42,329 nt of DNA from Lachnospiraceae bacterium (GTDB taxonomy: Bacteria; Bacillota; Clostridia; Lachnospirales; Lachnospiraceae): contig JAFWDI010000004.1 of NCBI GenBank assembly GCA_017513125.1, forward strand, positions 1 through 42,329, written 5' to 3'. Made by a program: the position numbers and the translations under genes. The notes below the pieces were generated by a model. That model was not told the origin of the DNA and ran no database searches. It saw only the letters and a program-made list of their open reading frames with translations. Positions within the stretch are counted from its first letter, which is position 1, and each line of letters starts with the position of its first letter. This document shows, one piece after another, positions 21,673 to 33,779 of the stretch.

Positions 21673-22650
21673 ATAGTTATAACGCAGCTTTTCGATAAAG
21701 GAGGAGATCCTCCGCATGTTATTTACATACGCCATCGGGTCCTCGTCGTTCGACAGCAGGAAGCCCATGCTGATGAAGCTGCCGTGCTGCGCGTAAGTGT
21801 CCATCATGCGCTTTACTTCCGCCTGAATGATTTCGTCGGTCACGCTGGGCTTCCCCGGGGCGCCGTTCGTGTCATATCCGCCGACGACCACGATCCGGTC
21901 GCCGTATTCTTTCTGGATCTTTACGATGTCGTTGACCGGCTGCGCGGATTCCCAGGAAACGTTTCCCTCTTCAATGAAATCGGGGATCAGGATCTCGCAT
22001 TTTCCGCAGTTGTGGACGCTGGGGAGCACACCGCAGGAGCGGATCGCGTCATTGACCCGTTTCTGCAGTGGCTTGATCAGCTCGCGATAGAGGGCCGGAG
22101 ACATGAACGGACCGCCCTGCGCGCAGACGTCGATAAAGCTCGTGATGATATCCGGCTTAAAGTATCTGACGATGTAGTCGACCTGGCGGCATTTGTATTC
22201 ACAGATCGCCTCCATCATGTCATAGGAGGCCTCGGGCTCTTCGACCATGGCCAGAAGCGCGTTCTCGAAGCCCAGCAGATGGGTGAAGCGCAGGAACATG
22301 GAGTTCCACGCCATGTAGATCGAGACCTTGCGGTCTCTGTCCGCGTTCATGCCCTGAACGGCGGCCTGGCCTTCCCAGTCGTATTCATCCAGGTTTGGAA
22401 GCCTAAGATACTTCTTCCATTCCGTCACGTCGGGGACCGGATGGCATTTCGGGTCCGGAACAGCCTGGCCGTTCGCGGATCTCGTGCAGAGCCACCGCAG
22501 GCCGAAGGCGTCCATGCCGCCCCCGATGGGGCCGTTTTCGAAGGTCTCCCGGGGCCCGCCGAACGCGTTGACATCGGACACGTAATCCGGAACGTAATCC
22601 GCGGTTTCGTGGTTTATGGTCGCCAGATAGTTTTCTTTCGGTGTTAACAT
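21655..22650 (-). CDS. Uroporphyrinogen decarboxylase (URO-D) family protein, methyltransferase-like
   Basis: The 331-residue TIM-barrel protein is in the URO-D superfamily, which includes haem-pathway HemE and the MtaA/CmuA-type corrinoid methyltransferases of anaerobes. The zinc-binding pattern of the latter is seen in VHNCGKCEILIPDF, near residue 217, and a later G-G-Y-D-T-N loop. It lacks the N-terminal Arg-rich substrate motif of HemE, so haem synthesis is unlikely. The ATG at 22650 follows GGGAGGT. No corrinoid protein gene is next to it, so the methyl donor is unknown. It faces away from the M20 gene and ends in its own terminator. Confidence 0.85.
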   Translation of the reverse strand: MLTPKENYLATINHETADYVPDYVSDVNAFGGPRETFENGPIGGGMDAFGLRWLCTRSANGQAVPDPKCHPVPDVTEWKKYLRLPNLDEYDWEGQAAVQGMNADRDRKVSIYMAWNSMFLRFTHLLGFENALLAMVEEPEASYDMMEAICEYKCRQVDYIVRYFKPDIITSFIDVCAQGGPFMSPALYRELIKPLQKRVNDAIRSCGVLPSVHNCGKCEILIPDFIEEGNVSWESAQPVNDIVKIQKEYGDRIVVVGGYDTNGAPGKPSVTDEIIQAEVKRMMDTYAQHGSFISMGFLLSNDEDPMAYVNNMRRISSFIEKLRYNYKQGPS

Positions 22651-22772
22651 CGCGCACCTCCCGATATCCCGAATACGGACGTGTGTATTATCACCGATCT
22701 CATCATATCGGAAATTCTGAGGCCTGTCAGCCGCAAAAACCGGCGCGTACCGTAACCGGCAGAGTCATCCGG

Positions 22773-22802
22773 TTGCGCATCCCGATTTCGGCAGATTATA
22801 AT
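22773..22802 (+). promoter_or_regulatory. Promoter of the M20 amidohydrolase/mnmA unit
   Basis: TTGCGC (22773-22778), 18-base spacer, TATAAT (22797-22802). It lies in the 188-base space divergent to the URO-D family gene; the rest of that space shows no clear structure. Confidence 0.65.
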
Positions 22803-22838
22803 ACAGGCAGCCGGATATGGCAGAACAGGAGATACGTG

Positions 22839-24257
22839 ATGACCGGAATATCGACGAAGGAAGAACTTTTTGAGACGGTGCGGCAGCTGGAGAAGATCGG
22901 CGGTGAACTCGCGCAGGTCGTCTGGAACGATCCGGAGATCAGCGGCGAGGAAGTCCGCGCTTCCGGGCGCTTCCGGGAGCTTTTCCGCGAGGAGGGCTTT
23001 GCGATCGTAGACGAACCCCGCATGCCGAACGCGTTTTACGCGGAGTACGGCCACGGGCATCCCGTGATCGCGTTCGCGGGCGAGTACGACGCATTGCCCG
23101 GACTGTCGCAGAAGGCCGCCGCGCATAAGGAACCCGTCGAGGAGGGCGGCCCCGGCCACGGATGCGGGCATAACCTTCTGGGGACCGGCTGCGCGCTGGC
23201 GGCGATCGCCGTGAAGCGTTACCTGCAGAGCGCTGCGGAGGCCGGTGAGGAGATCTCCGGGACCGTGCGCTTTTACGGGTGTCCGGAGGAGGAAGCGCTG
23301 GCCGGAAAGACCGGCATGGCGTACCTCGGGATGTTCGAGGGCTGCGATTTCTGCCTGACCTGGCACCCGATGACCGCGAACCGCGTGCTCGACACGCAGT
23401 GCCTGGCGTGCGCTCGGGTGGAGTATCATTTTTCGGGCGTTTCCGCGCACGCCGCGTTCGGCCCTGAGCGCGGGCGCAGCGCCTGGGACGCGGTCGAGCT
23501 GATGAACGTCGGAGCGAACTACCTGCGCGAACATGTGCCGGACCGCACGCGGATCCACTATGCTCCGCTGCCTCCGCTGTTCGTGCCGAACGTGGTTCCG
23601 GACCGGGCCGGCGTGACCTACATGGTCCGCGCGGCGGATATGCCGACCATGCGGTCCGTGAAAGAGCGTCTGGATAAGGTCGCGCGCGGCGCGGCGATGA
23701 TGACGGAGACCGAAGCGGAGATCCGCCTGATCGGCGGGACCTGCGAGGTCGCGCGGAACAGCGCGTTCGCGGATCTGTATTATCGGAACATGCTCGAGGC
23801 AGGCGCGCCGGAGTACACGGAGGAGGAGCTCGCGTTCGCCCGGGAGGTCCAGGCGACGCTGGATCCGGAACTGCTCGCGAACGAGATCCGCGCCTACGGG
23901 ACCGGCGGGGAGGGCATGGCCGCCGGCGTCGAGCCCAGGAATCACTGGATGAAGGTCCCCGTGAACTCCGGGTCGGACGCGGGAGATCTGAGCTATATCA
24001 TGCCGACCATGTCCGCCGAGTTTGCGGCATGGGCCATGGGCTGCAGCCCGCACACCTGGCAGGCGTGCGCGTGCAGCGGAACGACGCTGGGCGAAAAGGG
24101 CGCGTTTTATGCCGGAAGAGCCATGGCGGGGACCGCTTACGACCTTCTGCATGACCCGGAGGCGCGCGAGAGGATCACCGAAGAGTTTCATGCCAATGTC
24201 ACGGTGCCCTACGAGCCCATGCTGTCCGAAGACTTTTTGAAAAGAGCAGCCGAATGA
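22839..24257 (+). CDS. M20-family amidohydrolase, AbgB-like
   Basis: Translation from the ATG at 22839 (CAGGAGA site) gives 472 residues; a longer frame to 22641 overlaps the divergent promoters. The protein resembles AbgB, subunit B of p-aminobenzoyl-glutamate hydrolase, in the M20 di-metal peptidase family. Metal-binding segments are GHGCGHNLLG, GCPEEE, TWHPM and the C-terminal CSPHTWQ. The lid domain contains VEYHFSGVSAHAAFGPERGR. It probably cleaves an amide bond in a folate breakdown product or another acyl-amino acid. Its stop overlaps the mnmA start (ATGA), so the two are co-translated, though no functional link is obvious. Confidence 0.9.
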   Translation: MTGISTKEELFETVRQLEKIGGELAQVVWNDPEISGEEVRASGRFRELFREEGFAIVDEPRMPNAFYAEYGHGHPVIAFAGEYDALPGLSQKAAAHKEPVEEGGPGHGCGHNLLGTGCALAAIAVKRYLQSAAEAGEEISGTVRFYGCPEEEALAGKTGMAYLGMFEGCDFCLTWHPMTANRVLDTQCLACARVEYHFSGVSAHAAFGPERGRSAWDAVELMNVGANYLREHVPDRTRIHYAPLPPLFVPNVVPDRAGVTYMVRAADMPTMRSVKERLDKVARGAAMMTETEAEIRLIGGTCEVARNSAFADLYYRNMLEAGAPEYTEEELAFAREVQATLDPELLANEIRAYGTGGEGMAAGVEPRNHWMKVPVNSGSDAGDLSYIMPTMSAEFAAWAMGCSPHTWQACACSGTTLGEKGAFYAGRAMAGTAYDLLHDPEARERITEEFHANVTVPYEPMLSEDFLKRAAE

Positions 24258-25396
24258 CCGCAGGATACGAAAAAGATAATAAAAAACGCGCGCTCGTCGC
24301 GATGAGCGGCGGGGTCGATTCGAGCGTGTCCGCGGCGCTGATGCAGGCGGCGGGATACGACTGCATCGGCGTGACCATGAAGCTGTACGCGAACGAGCAG
24401 ATCCTGCCGGAGCAGGCATGGTCCGAACCGGGAAAGACCTGCTGCACCGCGGACGACGCGCTCGACGCGCGGTCGGTCTGCCTGAAGATGGGGATGCAGC
24501 ATTACACGTTTGACCTCTCGGAGGATTTCGCACGGGACGTGATCGGGGATTTCATCGATAACTACGAGCGCGGCCGGACCCCGAACCCCTGCATCGAGTG
24601 CAACCGCTGCCTGAAGTTCGGAAAGCTTTGGGAGCGCGCAAAAGAACTGGACGCGGATGTGATCGCGACGGGTCATTACGCGCGGACGGAGTATGACCCG
24701 GAGCGCGGGAGATGGCTGCTGAAACGCCCCGCAGACCTCGCGAAGGACCAGACTTACGTGCTCTACATGCTCACGCAGGAGCAGCTCGCGCATACGGTCT
24801 TTCCGCTGGGCGGTATGACGAAGGAGGAGGTGCGTGCCTTTGCCGCGGAACACGGATTCGTGAATTCCGAAAAGCGCGAGAGCCAGGACATCTGTTTCGT
24901 CCCGGACGGAGATTACGCCGCGTTTATGGAGCGGTACACCGGAAAAGAGTATCCGCCCGGGGATTTCATTGACACGGACGGGCGCGTGCTCGGACGCCAC
25001 CGCGGGGCGGTGCGCTATACGCTCGGGCAGCGGAAGGGCCTCGGTCTGGCCATGGGCGAGCCGGCCTACGTCTGTGCGAAGGATATGGCGGCGAACACGG
25101 TCACGGTCGGCCCGGAGGAGCGGCTGTTTGAGCGGGAACTGCTCGCGGACCGCGTGAACTGGATAGGCCGTGAGGCACCCGCGCCCGGGGAGACTCTGCG
25201 GCTGGAAGCGTGCACGCGCTATCATCAGAAGGTGCGCCCCGCGGAGGCTTCATTGACGGAAGACGGGCTGCTGAAGGTCGTGTTCGATGAGCCGCAGCGC
25301 GCTGTGACGCCCGGCCAGGCGGTCGTGCTGTACGACGGCGATCTGGTGATCGGCGGAGGGACGATCCTGCAGGCACGGGAGGCACCGGGGAAATAA
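24254..25396 (+). CDS. mnmA: tRNA-specific 2-thiouridylase MnmA
   Basis: A 380-residue enzyme that adds the 2-thio group to wobble U34 of tRNAs for Lys, Glu and Gln with ATP and IscS-derived sulfur. The PP-loop SGGVDSS is at about 18-24. The catalytic cysteines are in NPCIECN and SQDICFV; GHYAR and LAKDQTYVL are also typical. The start overlaps the stop of the M20 gene. The C-terminal beta-barrel part that clamps tRNA is complete (LGQRKGLGLA to the end). Nearby iscS gives the sulfur source. Confidence 0.95.
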   Translation: MTAGYEKDNKKRALVAMSGGVDSSVSAALMQAAGYDCIGVTMKLYANEQILPEQAWSEPGKTCCTADDALDARSVCLKMGMQHYTFDLSEDFARDVIGDFIDNYERGRTPNPCIECNRCLKFGKLWERAKELDADVIATGHYARTEYDPERGRWLLKRPADLAKDQTYVLYMLTQEQLAHTVFPLGGMTKEEVRAFAAEHGFVNSEKRESQDICFVPDGDYAAFMERYTGKEYPPGDFIDTDGRVLGRHRGAVRYTLGQRKGLGLAMGEPAYVCAKDMAANTVTVGPEERLFERELLADRVNWIGREAPAPGETLRLEACTRYHQKVRPAEASLTEDGLLKVVFDEPQRAVTPGQAVVLYDGDLVIGGGTILQAREAPGK

Positions 25397-25430
25397 CGAA
25401 TCTTTTATACTATTTTCACCGGTATCACAT

Positions 25431-25454
25431 TTTTGCATCTTTAAAAATGCAAAA
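25431..25454. promoter_or_regulatory. Perfect interrupted palindrome at the V-ATPase promoter
   Basis: TTTTGCAT-N8-ATGCAAAA, 8 + 8 + 8 bp with no mismatch. It spans the predicted -35, so a bound protein would block RNA polymerase. It is too AT-rich to be the mnmA terminator. Confidence 0.55.
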
Positions 25455-25468
25455 TCCTGTGGTATAGT
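25440..25468 (+). promoter_or_regulatory. Promoter of the V-ATPase operon
   Basis: TTTAAA (25440-25445), 17-base spacer, TATAGT (25463-25468). The -35 is weak (4 of 6), which suits activation or a need for a regulator. Confidence 0.6.
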
Positions 25469-25490
25469 TTCTTCAAATTTGAATAATTGA

Positions 25491-25598
25491 GCGGAGGAGA
25501 CTGTCACCTTTTGAGGGGCGGTCTCTGTTCTTTATATAAGAGACCGATAACGGCCGGGAGCGGTTTCGGAAGGCCGCTCGGCCAGCGAAGGAGACCAT
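25491..25598 (+). promoter_or_regulatory. Structured leader of the V-ATPase operon
   Basis: The roughly 125-base leader has GGTCTCT (25520-25526) that can pair with AGAGACC (25539-25545). It can also pair with GAGACC next to the ribosome site (25591-25596) or with GGAGAC at about 25496-25501. A GC-rich hairpin (GGCCG, GAGCGG against CCGCTC, CGGCC) lies at about 25552-25582, just ahead of the ribosome site. I do not recognise it as a known riboswitch. Confidence 0.4.
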
Positions 25599-25910
25599 AT
25601 GCTGAAAGATACGATTCAGGCGGTAAACGAGGCGGAAGAAAAGGCCGCCCGTACCATCAGCGGCGCGGAGGACCGCGCGGCGCAGACCGTCGCAGATGCG
25701 CACGCGGAGGCGGCGCGGATCGTGAAAGAGGCGGAGACCCGCGCGAAGGAGATCCGGAAAGAGGCCCGCGCCGAGGATGTGAAGGCGGCGGACGCGGTCT
25801 CCGAGCGCGCCGCGGCTGAGGCCGGAACGGAAGCCGAGGCGCAGGCGGCACTCACGGAGAGCAGACGCGAAGAGGCCGTCCGTGCGATCGTTGAGATGAT
25901 CACCGGTTAA
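25599..25910 (+). CDS. ntpF: V-type ATPase peripheral stalk subunit (NtpF / subunit G-H type)
   Basis: A 103-residue protein that is almost wholly coiled coil: heptads of Ala, Glu, Arg and Lys (EEKAARTISGAEDRAAQTVA and similar). It pairs with subunit E to form the peripheral stalk that holds the A3B3 head against subunit I. It is the first gene of the operon, as ntpF is in Enterococcus hirae. The ATG at 25599 follows GAAGGAG. Sequence alone would give only a coiled coil; the identification relies on position. Confidence 0.85.
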   Translation: MLKDTIQAVNEAEEKAARTISGAEDRAAQTVADAHAEAARIVKEAETRAKEIRKEARAEDVKAADAVSERAAAEAGTEAEAQAALTESRREEAVRAIVEMITG

Positions 25911-25968
25911 AACGGCGGGTGCATCGAGACATTGCCCGAGAAGATCCCATGAGAATGGGAGGTGTCCT

Positions 25969-28505
<2,537 letters not shown>

Positions 28506-28515
28506 GGAGGGAACC

Positions 28516-29118
28516 ATGTCTGATCTTCGTGGATTGGATAAGATCATAGCGCAGATCGAGAAAGAGGCGGAAGAGAAAGCCGCCGCGCTGACGGCTGCCG
28601 CGAACGAAGAGGCGGAGAAGATCCTTTCCGAGGCACGCGGGGAGGCTGCCGCACTGACGGCTGCCGCGGAGAAGAAAGCCGGGAAGGATTCGGAAGCCTA
28701 TGCCGAGCAGCGCCGCGGAACGGACGAGCAGCTGCGGAAGGCGGCATTGCTCCGCGTGCGGAACGAGATCATCGACGGGGTCGTCAGTGAGGCATTCGAA
28801 CAGGTGCTCGCGCTGGACGACGAGGCGTATTTTGCGATGATCCGGAAACTGTTCGCCGAGCGCGCGGCGGCGGGCGAAGGAGTTCTTTGCCTGAATGCCC
28901 GGGACCTGGCCCGCTGTCCTTCGGGACTTGCGGGGCAGCTCGCGCAGACAGCCGCGGATAAAGGCGGCTCTGTCCGGATCAGCGAAGACCCTGCGGACAT
29001 CCGCGGAGGATTTATTCTGGCGTACGGTGATATCGAAGAAAACTGTTCGCTGGAGGCGATCTTTTCCGCGCGGAAGGACGAGTTCCGCGACCGGGTGAAC
29101 GAACTGCTGTTCCGCTGA
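28516..29118 (+). CDS. ntpE: V-type ATPase subunit E (peripheral stalk)
   Basis: This 200-residue protein has an N-terminal coiled coil (about 10-75: IEKEAEEKAAALTAAANEEA), which would pair with NtpF, and a C-terminal globular part that contacts subunit B. That part includes DIRGGFILAYGDIEENCSLE, close to the family consensus. A GGAGGG site precedes the ATG, ten bases after the ntpK stop. The internal repeat AAALTAAA occurs twice in the coil. Confidence 0.92.
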   Translation: MSDLRGLDKIIAQIEKEAEEKAAALTAAANEEAEKILSEARGEAAALTAAAEKKAGKDSEAYAEQRRGTDEQLRKAALLRVRNEIIDGVVSEAFEQVLALDDEAYFAMIRKLFAERAAAGEGVLCLNARDLARCPSGLAGQLAQTAADKGGSVRISEDPADIRGGFILAYGDIEENCSLEAIFSARKDEFRDRVNELLFR

Positions 29119-29165
29119 GCGGCAGACGCGTCCGGGCCGGATCCGGCCCTGCATCGGAGATGCTT

Positions 29166-30146
29166 ATGAGTGACGAGAGAGAAACATCTTACGCGTTCGC
29201 GGTAGCGCGGATCCGCGCGCTTGAGGGGAACCTGCTGGACAGGGACTTCCTCGAGCAGATGATCGCTGCAAAAGACGTGTCCGACTGCATGCAGATGCTC
29301 GCGGACCGCGGCTGGGGCGGCAGGGAGCGGGAGCTTCCGCCGGAAGAACTTCTGTCGTTCGAGGCCGAACGCACGAAGGAAGAGCTCGAAGGCCTGCTGG
29401 ACGACACGAGCGCGCTGGAGATCATAAAAGTCCCGGATCTGTACCATAACCTGAAGGCCGCCGTGAAGGATTCTCTGACGCAGGGTTCCTTTGAACCGGC
29501 ATATCTGCCGGGTACCGAGCCTTCGGGGCAGAAGATGCGGGAGATCATTCTGTCGCAGGATTATCAGGCATTGCCCGGAGAACTCGGGGCAGTCGCAAAG
29601 GAGGCTTACGAAACGCTCCTCCATACCAGAGACGGCCAGCTTTGCGACATCCTGGTGGACCGGGCGGCGCTGCAGGCGATGTACGACGCGGCGATGTCTT
29701 CGGACGAGCCGGTCATCCGCGACTACGGGCGCACGCTCGTGGACGTGGCGGACATCCGCATCGCGGTGCGCGCGTGCCGGACGGGAAAGAACGCGGATTT
29801 CTTCCGACAGGCCATGGTCCGCACCGAGAGCATCGACCCCGAAGAGGCGGCGAAAGCGTCGGCGTCGGGTGAGGAGGCACTGTTCGATTATCTGCGCAGG
29901 ACGCGCTTCTCCGAGGCGGTCGACGCCCTCGAGATCTCGCAGTCCGCGTTTGAGTGCTGGTGCGACGACCGGGTCATCGAGTCGATCCGCCCCCAGCTGT
30001 ATCAGTCCTTCACCATGGGCCCGGTGATCGCCTGGTCCATTGCGCGCGAGATGGAGATCAAGACCGTGCGCATCATCCTCACCGGAAAGGCGAACGGCCT
30101 GACGGACGAGGCGATCCGTGAAAGGATGCGTGAGACGTATGTATAA
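29166..30146 (+). CDS. ntpC: V-type ATPase subunit C (d-type, central stalk socket)
   Basis: I place the start at the ATG at 29166 (MSDERETSYAFAVARIRA), six bases after GGAG; another ATG two codons upstream overlaps that site. The 326-residue all-helical protein has the AC39/VmaC signature ARIRALEGNLLDRDFLEQMI at the N-terminus. It couples the rotating D-F stalk to the K ring. Its last codons overlap the start of the next gene by eight bases. Confidence 0.93.
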   Translation: MSDERETSYAFAVARIRALEGNLLDRDFLEQMIAAKDVSDCMQMLADRGWGGRERELPPEELLSFEAERTKEELEGLLDDTSALEIIKVPDLYHNLKAAVKDSLTQGSFEPAYLPGTEPSGQKMREIILSQDYQALPGELGAVAKEAYETLLHTRDGQLCDILVDRAALQAMYDAAMSSDEPVIRDYGRTLVDVADIRIAVRACRTGKNADFFRQAMVRTESIDPEEAAKASASGEEALFDYLRRTRFSEAVDALEISQSAFECWCDDRVIESIRPQLYQSFTMGPVIAWSIAREMEIKTVRIILTGKANGLTDEAIRERMRETYV

Positions 30147-30459
30147 GATCGCGGTGATGGGAGATTACGACAGCATCTACGGCTTCGCGGCTCTCGGTCT
30201 GGACACGTATCCGGTGTCCGATCCGGACGAGGCGCGCAGCATCGTGAACAGTCTGGCAGCGTCCGAGTGCGGCGTCATCTACATGACGGAGAGCCTGGCG
30301 GCCGGTCTGGAAGACGTGATCGAGACATATAAGACGAAGCCGACCCCGGCCATCATCCTGATCCCCGGCGTGAACGGGAACACGGGCGCCGGCGTCCTGG
30401 GCGTGAAACAGTCCGTGGAGAAGGCGGTCGGGTCGGACATCCTGTTCGGTGGAGAGTAA
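30139..30459 (+). CDS. ntpG: V-type ATPase subunit F (NtpG, central stalk)
   Basis: From the ATG at 30139 the product is 106 residues: MYKIAVMGDYDSIYGFAALG, the family's opening, then GVIYMTESLA and the C-terminal IPGVNGNTGAGVLGVKQSVE region that binds the D shaft. A longer frame to 30118 lies wholly inside ntpC and has no ribosome site. It is named G in E. hirae and F in other nomenclatures. It regulates rotation through its C-terminal helix. Confidence 0.93.
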   Translation: MYKIAVMGDYDSIYGFAALGLDTYPVSDPDEARSIVNSLAASECGVIYMTESLAAGLEDVIETYKTKPTPAIILIPGVNGNTGAGVLGVKQSVEKAVGSDILFGGE

Positions 30460-30548
30460 CAGGTGTTATTTAATCTGTATTTGTATGATAAGTGGGAGAG
30501 GGCAATGTCATTGCCCCTGAAAAAGAAAGAGACGAGGAGTTTCTGACT

Positions 30549-32315
30549 ATGAGCAAGGGAACGATCAAAAAGATCTCGGGACCGCTGGTCATCGCGTCCG
30601 GCATGCGTGACGCGAACATGTCCGACATGGTGCGCGTGAGCGACAAGCGCCTGATCGGAGAGATCATCGAGATCCACGGCGACGAGGCTTCGATCCAGGT
30701 CTATGAGGAGACCGCGGGACTCATGCCCGGCGAGCCGGTGGAGTCTCTGGGATATCCGATGTCCGTCGAACTGGGCCCCGGCCTGATCACGAGCATTTAT
30801 GACGGCATCCAGCGCCCGCTGGACGATATTCTGCGGGTGACCGGAAGCAATAACCTCCAGCGCGGCGTCGAAGTCCCCTCGCTGAAGCGCGACCTCGTCT
30901 GGGAGTTCGTGCCGGTCGCGAAAGCCGGCGACGAGCTCGTGGGCGGCGACGTCCTTGGCACGGTGCAGGAGACCGTCGTCGTACAGCAGAAGATCATGGT
31001 CCCGCCGGGCATGAAGGGCACGCTGAAGGAGATCCGCGGCGGACAGTTCCACGTCGACGACGTGGTCGCGGTGCTGGAGACCGCGGACGGCGAGAAGGAA
31101 CTCACGCTGCTGCAGCGGTGGCCGGTCCGCGTGGGCCGTCCCTACGCGAAGAAGCTTTCCCCGAACATGCCGCTGGTCACCGGCCAGCGCGTGCTCGACA
31201 TGTTCTTCCCGATCGCGAAGGGTGGCGTCGCGGCGATCCCCGGCCCGTTCGGAAGCGGAAAGACCGTCACGCAGCACCAGCTCGCGAAGTGGGCGGACGC
31301 GGACATCGTGGTCTACATCGGCTGCGGCGAGCGCGGAAACGAGATGACCGACGTTCTGAACGAGTTCCCCGAGCTGAAGGATCCGCGCACAGGCGAGAGT
31401 CTGATGCAGCGGACCGTGCTGATCGCGAACACTTCCGACATGCCCGTGGCGGCGCGTGAGGCGTCGATCTACACCGGTATTACGATCGCGGAGTATTTCC
31501 GCGACATGGGCTACTCCGTGGCGCTGATGGCAGACTCCACCTCGCGCTGGGCCGAAGCGCTCCGCGAGATGTCGGGCCGCCTCGAGGAGATGCCCGGCGA
31601 GGAAGGCTACCCGGCTTACCTGGGCAGCCGGCTGGCGCAGTTCTACGAGCGCGCGGGCCGTGTCATGACCATCGGGAGCGAGCCCCGCGAGGGCTTCCTT
31701 TCGGCTATCGGCGCGGTATCGCCCCCCGGCGGAGACATCTCCGAGCCGGTCTCGCAGGCGACGCTGCGCATCGTGAAGGTGTTCTGGGGCCTGGACGCGA
31801 ACCTCGCGTACCAGCGTCATTTCCCCGCGATCAACTGGCTGACCAGCTACTCGCTTTATTCGCCCGATATGGCTCCGTGGTTCGCGGAACACGTCGCGGA
31901 GGACTGGACCGAGACCCGCCAGCGCATGATGACGCTGCTGCAGGATGAGGCGGAGCTGGACGAGATCGTGAAGATGGTCGGTATGGATGCGCTTTCGCCC
32001 GCCGACCGCCTGAAGATGGAGGCCGCGCGGTCCATCCGCGAGGACTTCCTGCATCAGAACTCGTTCCACGATATCGACACCTACACTTCGCTTGCGAAGC
32101 AGTACGACATGGCGAAACTGGTCATGTATTTCTATGACGAAGCCTCGAAGGCGGTCGCGCAGGGCGCGCCGCTGAACGCGCTGATCTCCATGGACGTGCG
32201 CGAGCGTATCGGCCGCTTTAAGTACGTCCCCGAAGGCGCTGTTCCGGGAGAGTATGACGCGATCCTGGAGGAGCTGCATAAAGAGATCGCCGCCTGCATG
32301 GGAAAGGAGGCCTGA
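30549..32315 (+). CDS. ntpA: V-type ATPase catalytic subunit A
   Basis: The 588-residue start at 30549 ([16 protein letters not shown]) follows GAGGAG; an upstream in-frame ATG at 30492 lacks support. Walker A is PGPFGSGKT near residue 231, the non-homologous region typical of V-type A subunits precedes it, and the catalytic Glu lies in GCGERGNEM. The [33 protein letters not shown] stretch (shown in part by [11 protein letters not shown]) is diagnostic. It hydrolyses or makes ATP in the A3B3 head. Confidence 0.97.
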   Translation: MSKGTIKKISGPLVIASGMRDANMSDMVRVSDKRLIGEIIEIHGDEASIQVYEETAGLMPGEPVESLGYPMSVELGPGLITSIYDGIQRPLDDILRVTGSNNLQRGVEVPSLKRDLVWEFVPVAKAGDELVGGDVLGTVQETVVVQQKIMVPPGMKGTLKEIRGGQFHVDDVVAVLETADGEKELTLLQRWPVRVGRPYAKKLSPNMPLVTGQRVLDMFFPIAKGGVAAIPGPFGSGKTVTQHQLAKWADADIVVYIGCGERGNEMTDVLNEFPELKDPRTGESLMQRTVLIANTSDMPVAAREASIYTGITIAEYFRDMGYSVALMADSTSRWAEALREMSGRLEEMPGEEGYPAYLGSRLAQFYERAGRVMTIGSEPREGFLSAIGAVSPPGGDISEPVSQATLRIVKVFWGLDANLAYQRHFPAINWLTSYSLYSPDMAPWFAEHVAEDWTETRQRMMTLLQDEAELDEIVKMVGMDALSPADRLKMEAARSIREDFLHQNSFHDIDTYTSLAKQYDMAKLVMYFYDEASKAVAQGAPLNALISMDVRERIGRFKYVPEGAVPGEYDAILEELHKEIAACMGKEA

Positions 32316-32316
32316 C

Positions 32317-33681
32317 ATGCCGAAAGAATACCGCACGATACAGGAAGTCGCCGGACCCCTTCTGATGGTGAAAGGCGTTACCGATGTGGCATATGACGAG
32401 CTCGGCGAGATCGAGCTTGCGAGCGGCGAGACCCGCCGCTGCAGGGTCCTCGAGATCACGGGAGAGAACGTCCTCGTCCAGCTCTTCGAGAGTGCCGCGG
32501 GCATCAACCCGCAGACCTCGAAGGTCCGCTTCCTCGGTCACAGCATGGAGCTCGGTGTGAGCGAAGACATGCTCGGCCGCGTGTTCGACGGCCTCGGCCG
32601 CCCGATCGACGGCGAGCCCGAGATCCTGCCGGAGAAGCGCATGGACATTAACGGCCTGGCCATGAATCCGGCCGCCCGCGTCTATCCCGAGGAGTTCATC
32701 CAGACCGGCGTATCGGCCATCGACGGCCTGAACACGCTGGTCCGCGGCCAGAAGCTGCCGATCTTTTCGGCGTCCGGCCTGCCGCACTCGCAGCTCGCGG
32801 CGCAGATCGCCCGCCAGGCGAAGGTGCGCGGCACCGACGACCAGTTCTGCGTGGTCTTCGCAGCTATGGGCATCACATTCGAGGAGTCCGAGTTCTTCGT
32901 GGAAAGCTTCCGCGAGTCCGGCGCACTGGCGAGAACGGTCATGTTCGTGAACTTGGCCAATGACCCCGCCGTCGAGCGCATCTCGACTCCGCGCATGGCA
33001 TTGACCGCGGCAGAGTACCTCGCGTTCGACTGCGGCATGCACGTGCTGGTAATCATGACCGACATCACGAACTACGCGGACGCGCTCCGCGAGATCTCCG
33101 CGGCCCGGAAAGAAGTCCCCGGCCGCCGCGGCTACCCGGGCTATATGTACACGGACCTTGCGACCATGTACGAGCGCGCCGGCCGGCAGCAGGGGAAGAA
33201 CGGCTCGATCACGCTGATCCCGATCCTCTCCATGCCGGAAGACGATAAGACCCACCCGATCCCCGACCTGACCGGCTATATCACCGAGGGGCAGATCATT
33301 CTGAGCCGCGACCTTTACCGCCGCGGTCTGCAGCCGCCCGTCGATGTGCTGCCGAGCCTGTCGCGTCTGAAAAACAAGGGTATCGGTGAGGGGAAGACCC
33401 GCGCCGACCACATGGACACCATGAACCAGCTCTTTTCCGCGTACGCGCGCGGCAAGGAAGCGAAGGAACTCATGGTCATCCTGGGCGAAGCCGCGCTGAC
33501 CGAGATGGATCTGATCTACGCGCGGTTTGCCGATGCGTTCGAAGAGCGCTACGTTTCGCAGGGCTACACGAACGACCGCTCGATCGAGGAGACCCTGGAT
33601 CTGGGCTGGGAGCTTCTGCGGATGATCCCGCGTTCGGAGCTGAAGCGTATCGACGAAAAGTATCTGGATATGTACTATTAA
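32317..33681 (+). CDS. ntpB: V-type ATPase non-catalytic subunit B
   Basis: The ATG at 32317 has a perfect AAAGGAGG and lies one base after the ntpA stop; the product is 454 residues, the family's usual length. The P-loop is degenerate ([19 protein letters not shown]), as expected for the B subunit, and the signature [18 protein letters not shown] is present. It completes the hexameric head and contributes arginine to the catalytic interface. Confidence 0.97.
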   Translation: MPKEYRTIQEVAGPLLMVKGVTDVAYDELGEIELASGETRRCRVLEITGENVLVQLFESAAGINPQTSKVRFLGHSMELGVSEDMLGRVFDGLGRPIDGEPEILPEKRMDINGLAMNPAARVYPEEFIQTGVSAIDGLNTLVRGQKLPIFSASGLPHSQLAAQIARQAKVRGTDDQFCVVFAAMGITFEESEFFVESFRESGALARTVMFVNLANDPAVERISTPRMALTAAEYLAFDCGMHVLVIMTDITNYADALREISAARKEVPGRRGYPGYMYTDLATMYERAGRQQGKNGSITLIPILSMPEDDKTHPIPDLTGYITEGQIILSRDLYRRGLQPPVDVLPSLSRLKNKGIGEGKTRADHMDTMNQLFSAYARGKEAKELMVILGEAALTEMDLIYARFADAFEERYVSQGYTNDRSIEETLDLGWELLRMIPRSELKRIDEKYLDMYY

Positions 33682-33779
33682 ACGCCTCCGCGGAATGCGG
33701 ATGCGGGGCGGGGCCGTGAGCGCGCAGGCACGCGGCGGTCCGCCGGTAATGCTGTAGATCAGCTGGAAGGTAAAGAACC

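Noticed and set aside
21655..22650. HemE, haem biosynthesis
   Set aside because: The N-terminal arginine-rich substrate motif of true uroporphyrinogen decarboxylase is absent, and a zinc-type H-N-C motif points to the methyltransferase-like branch.
25397..25598. T-box or known riboswitch ahead of the V-ATPase operon
   Set aside because: No T-box sequence or known aptamer core; only the local alternative pairing that is reported as a finding.
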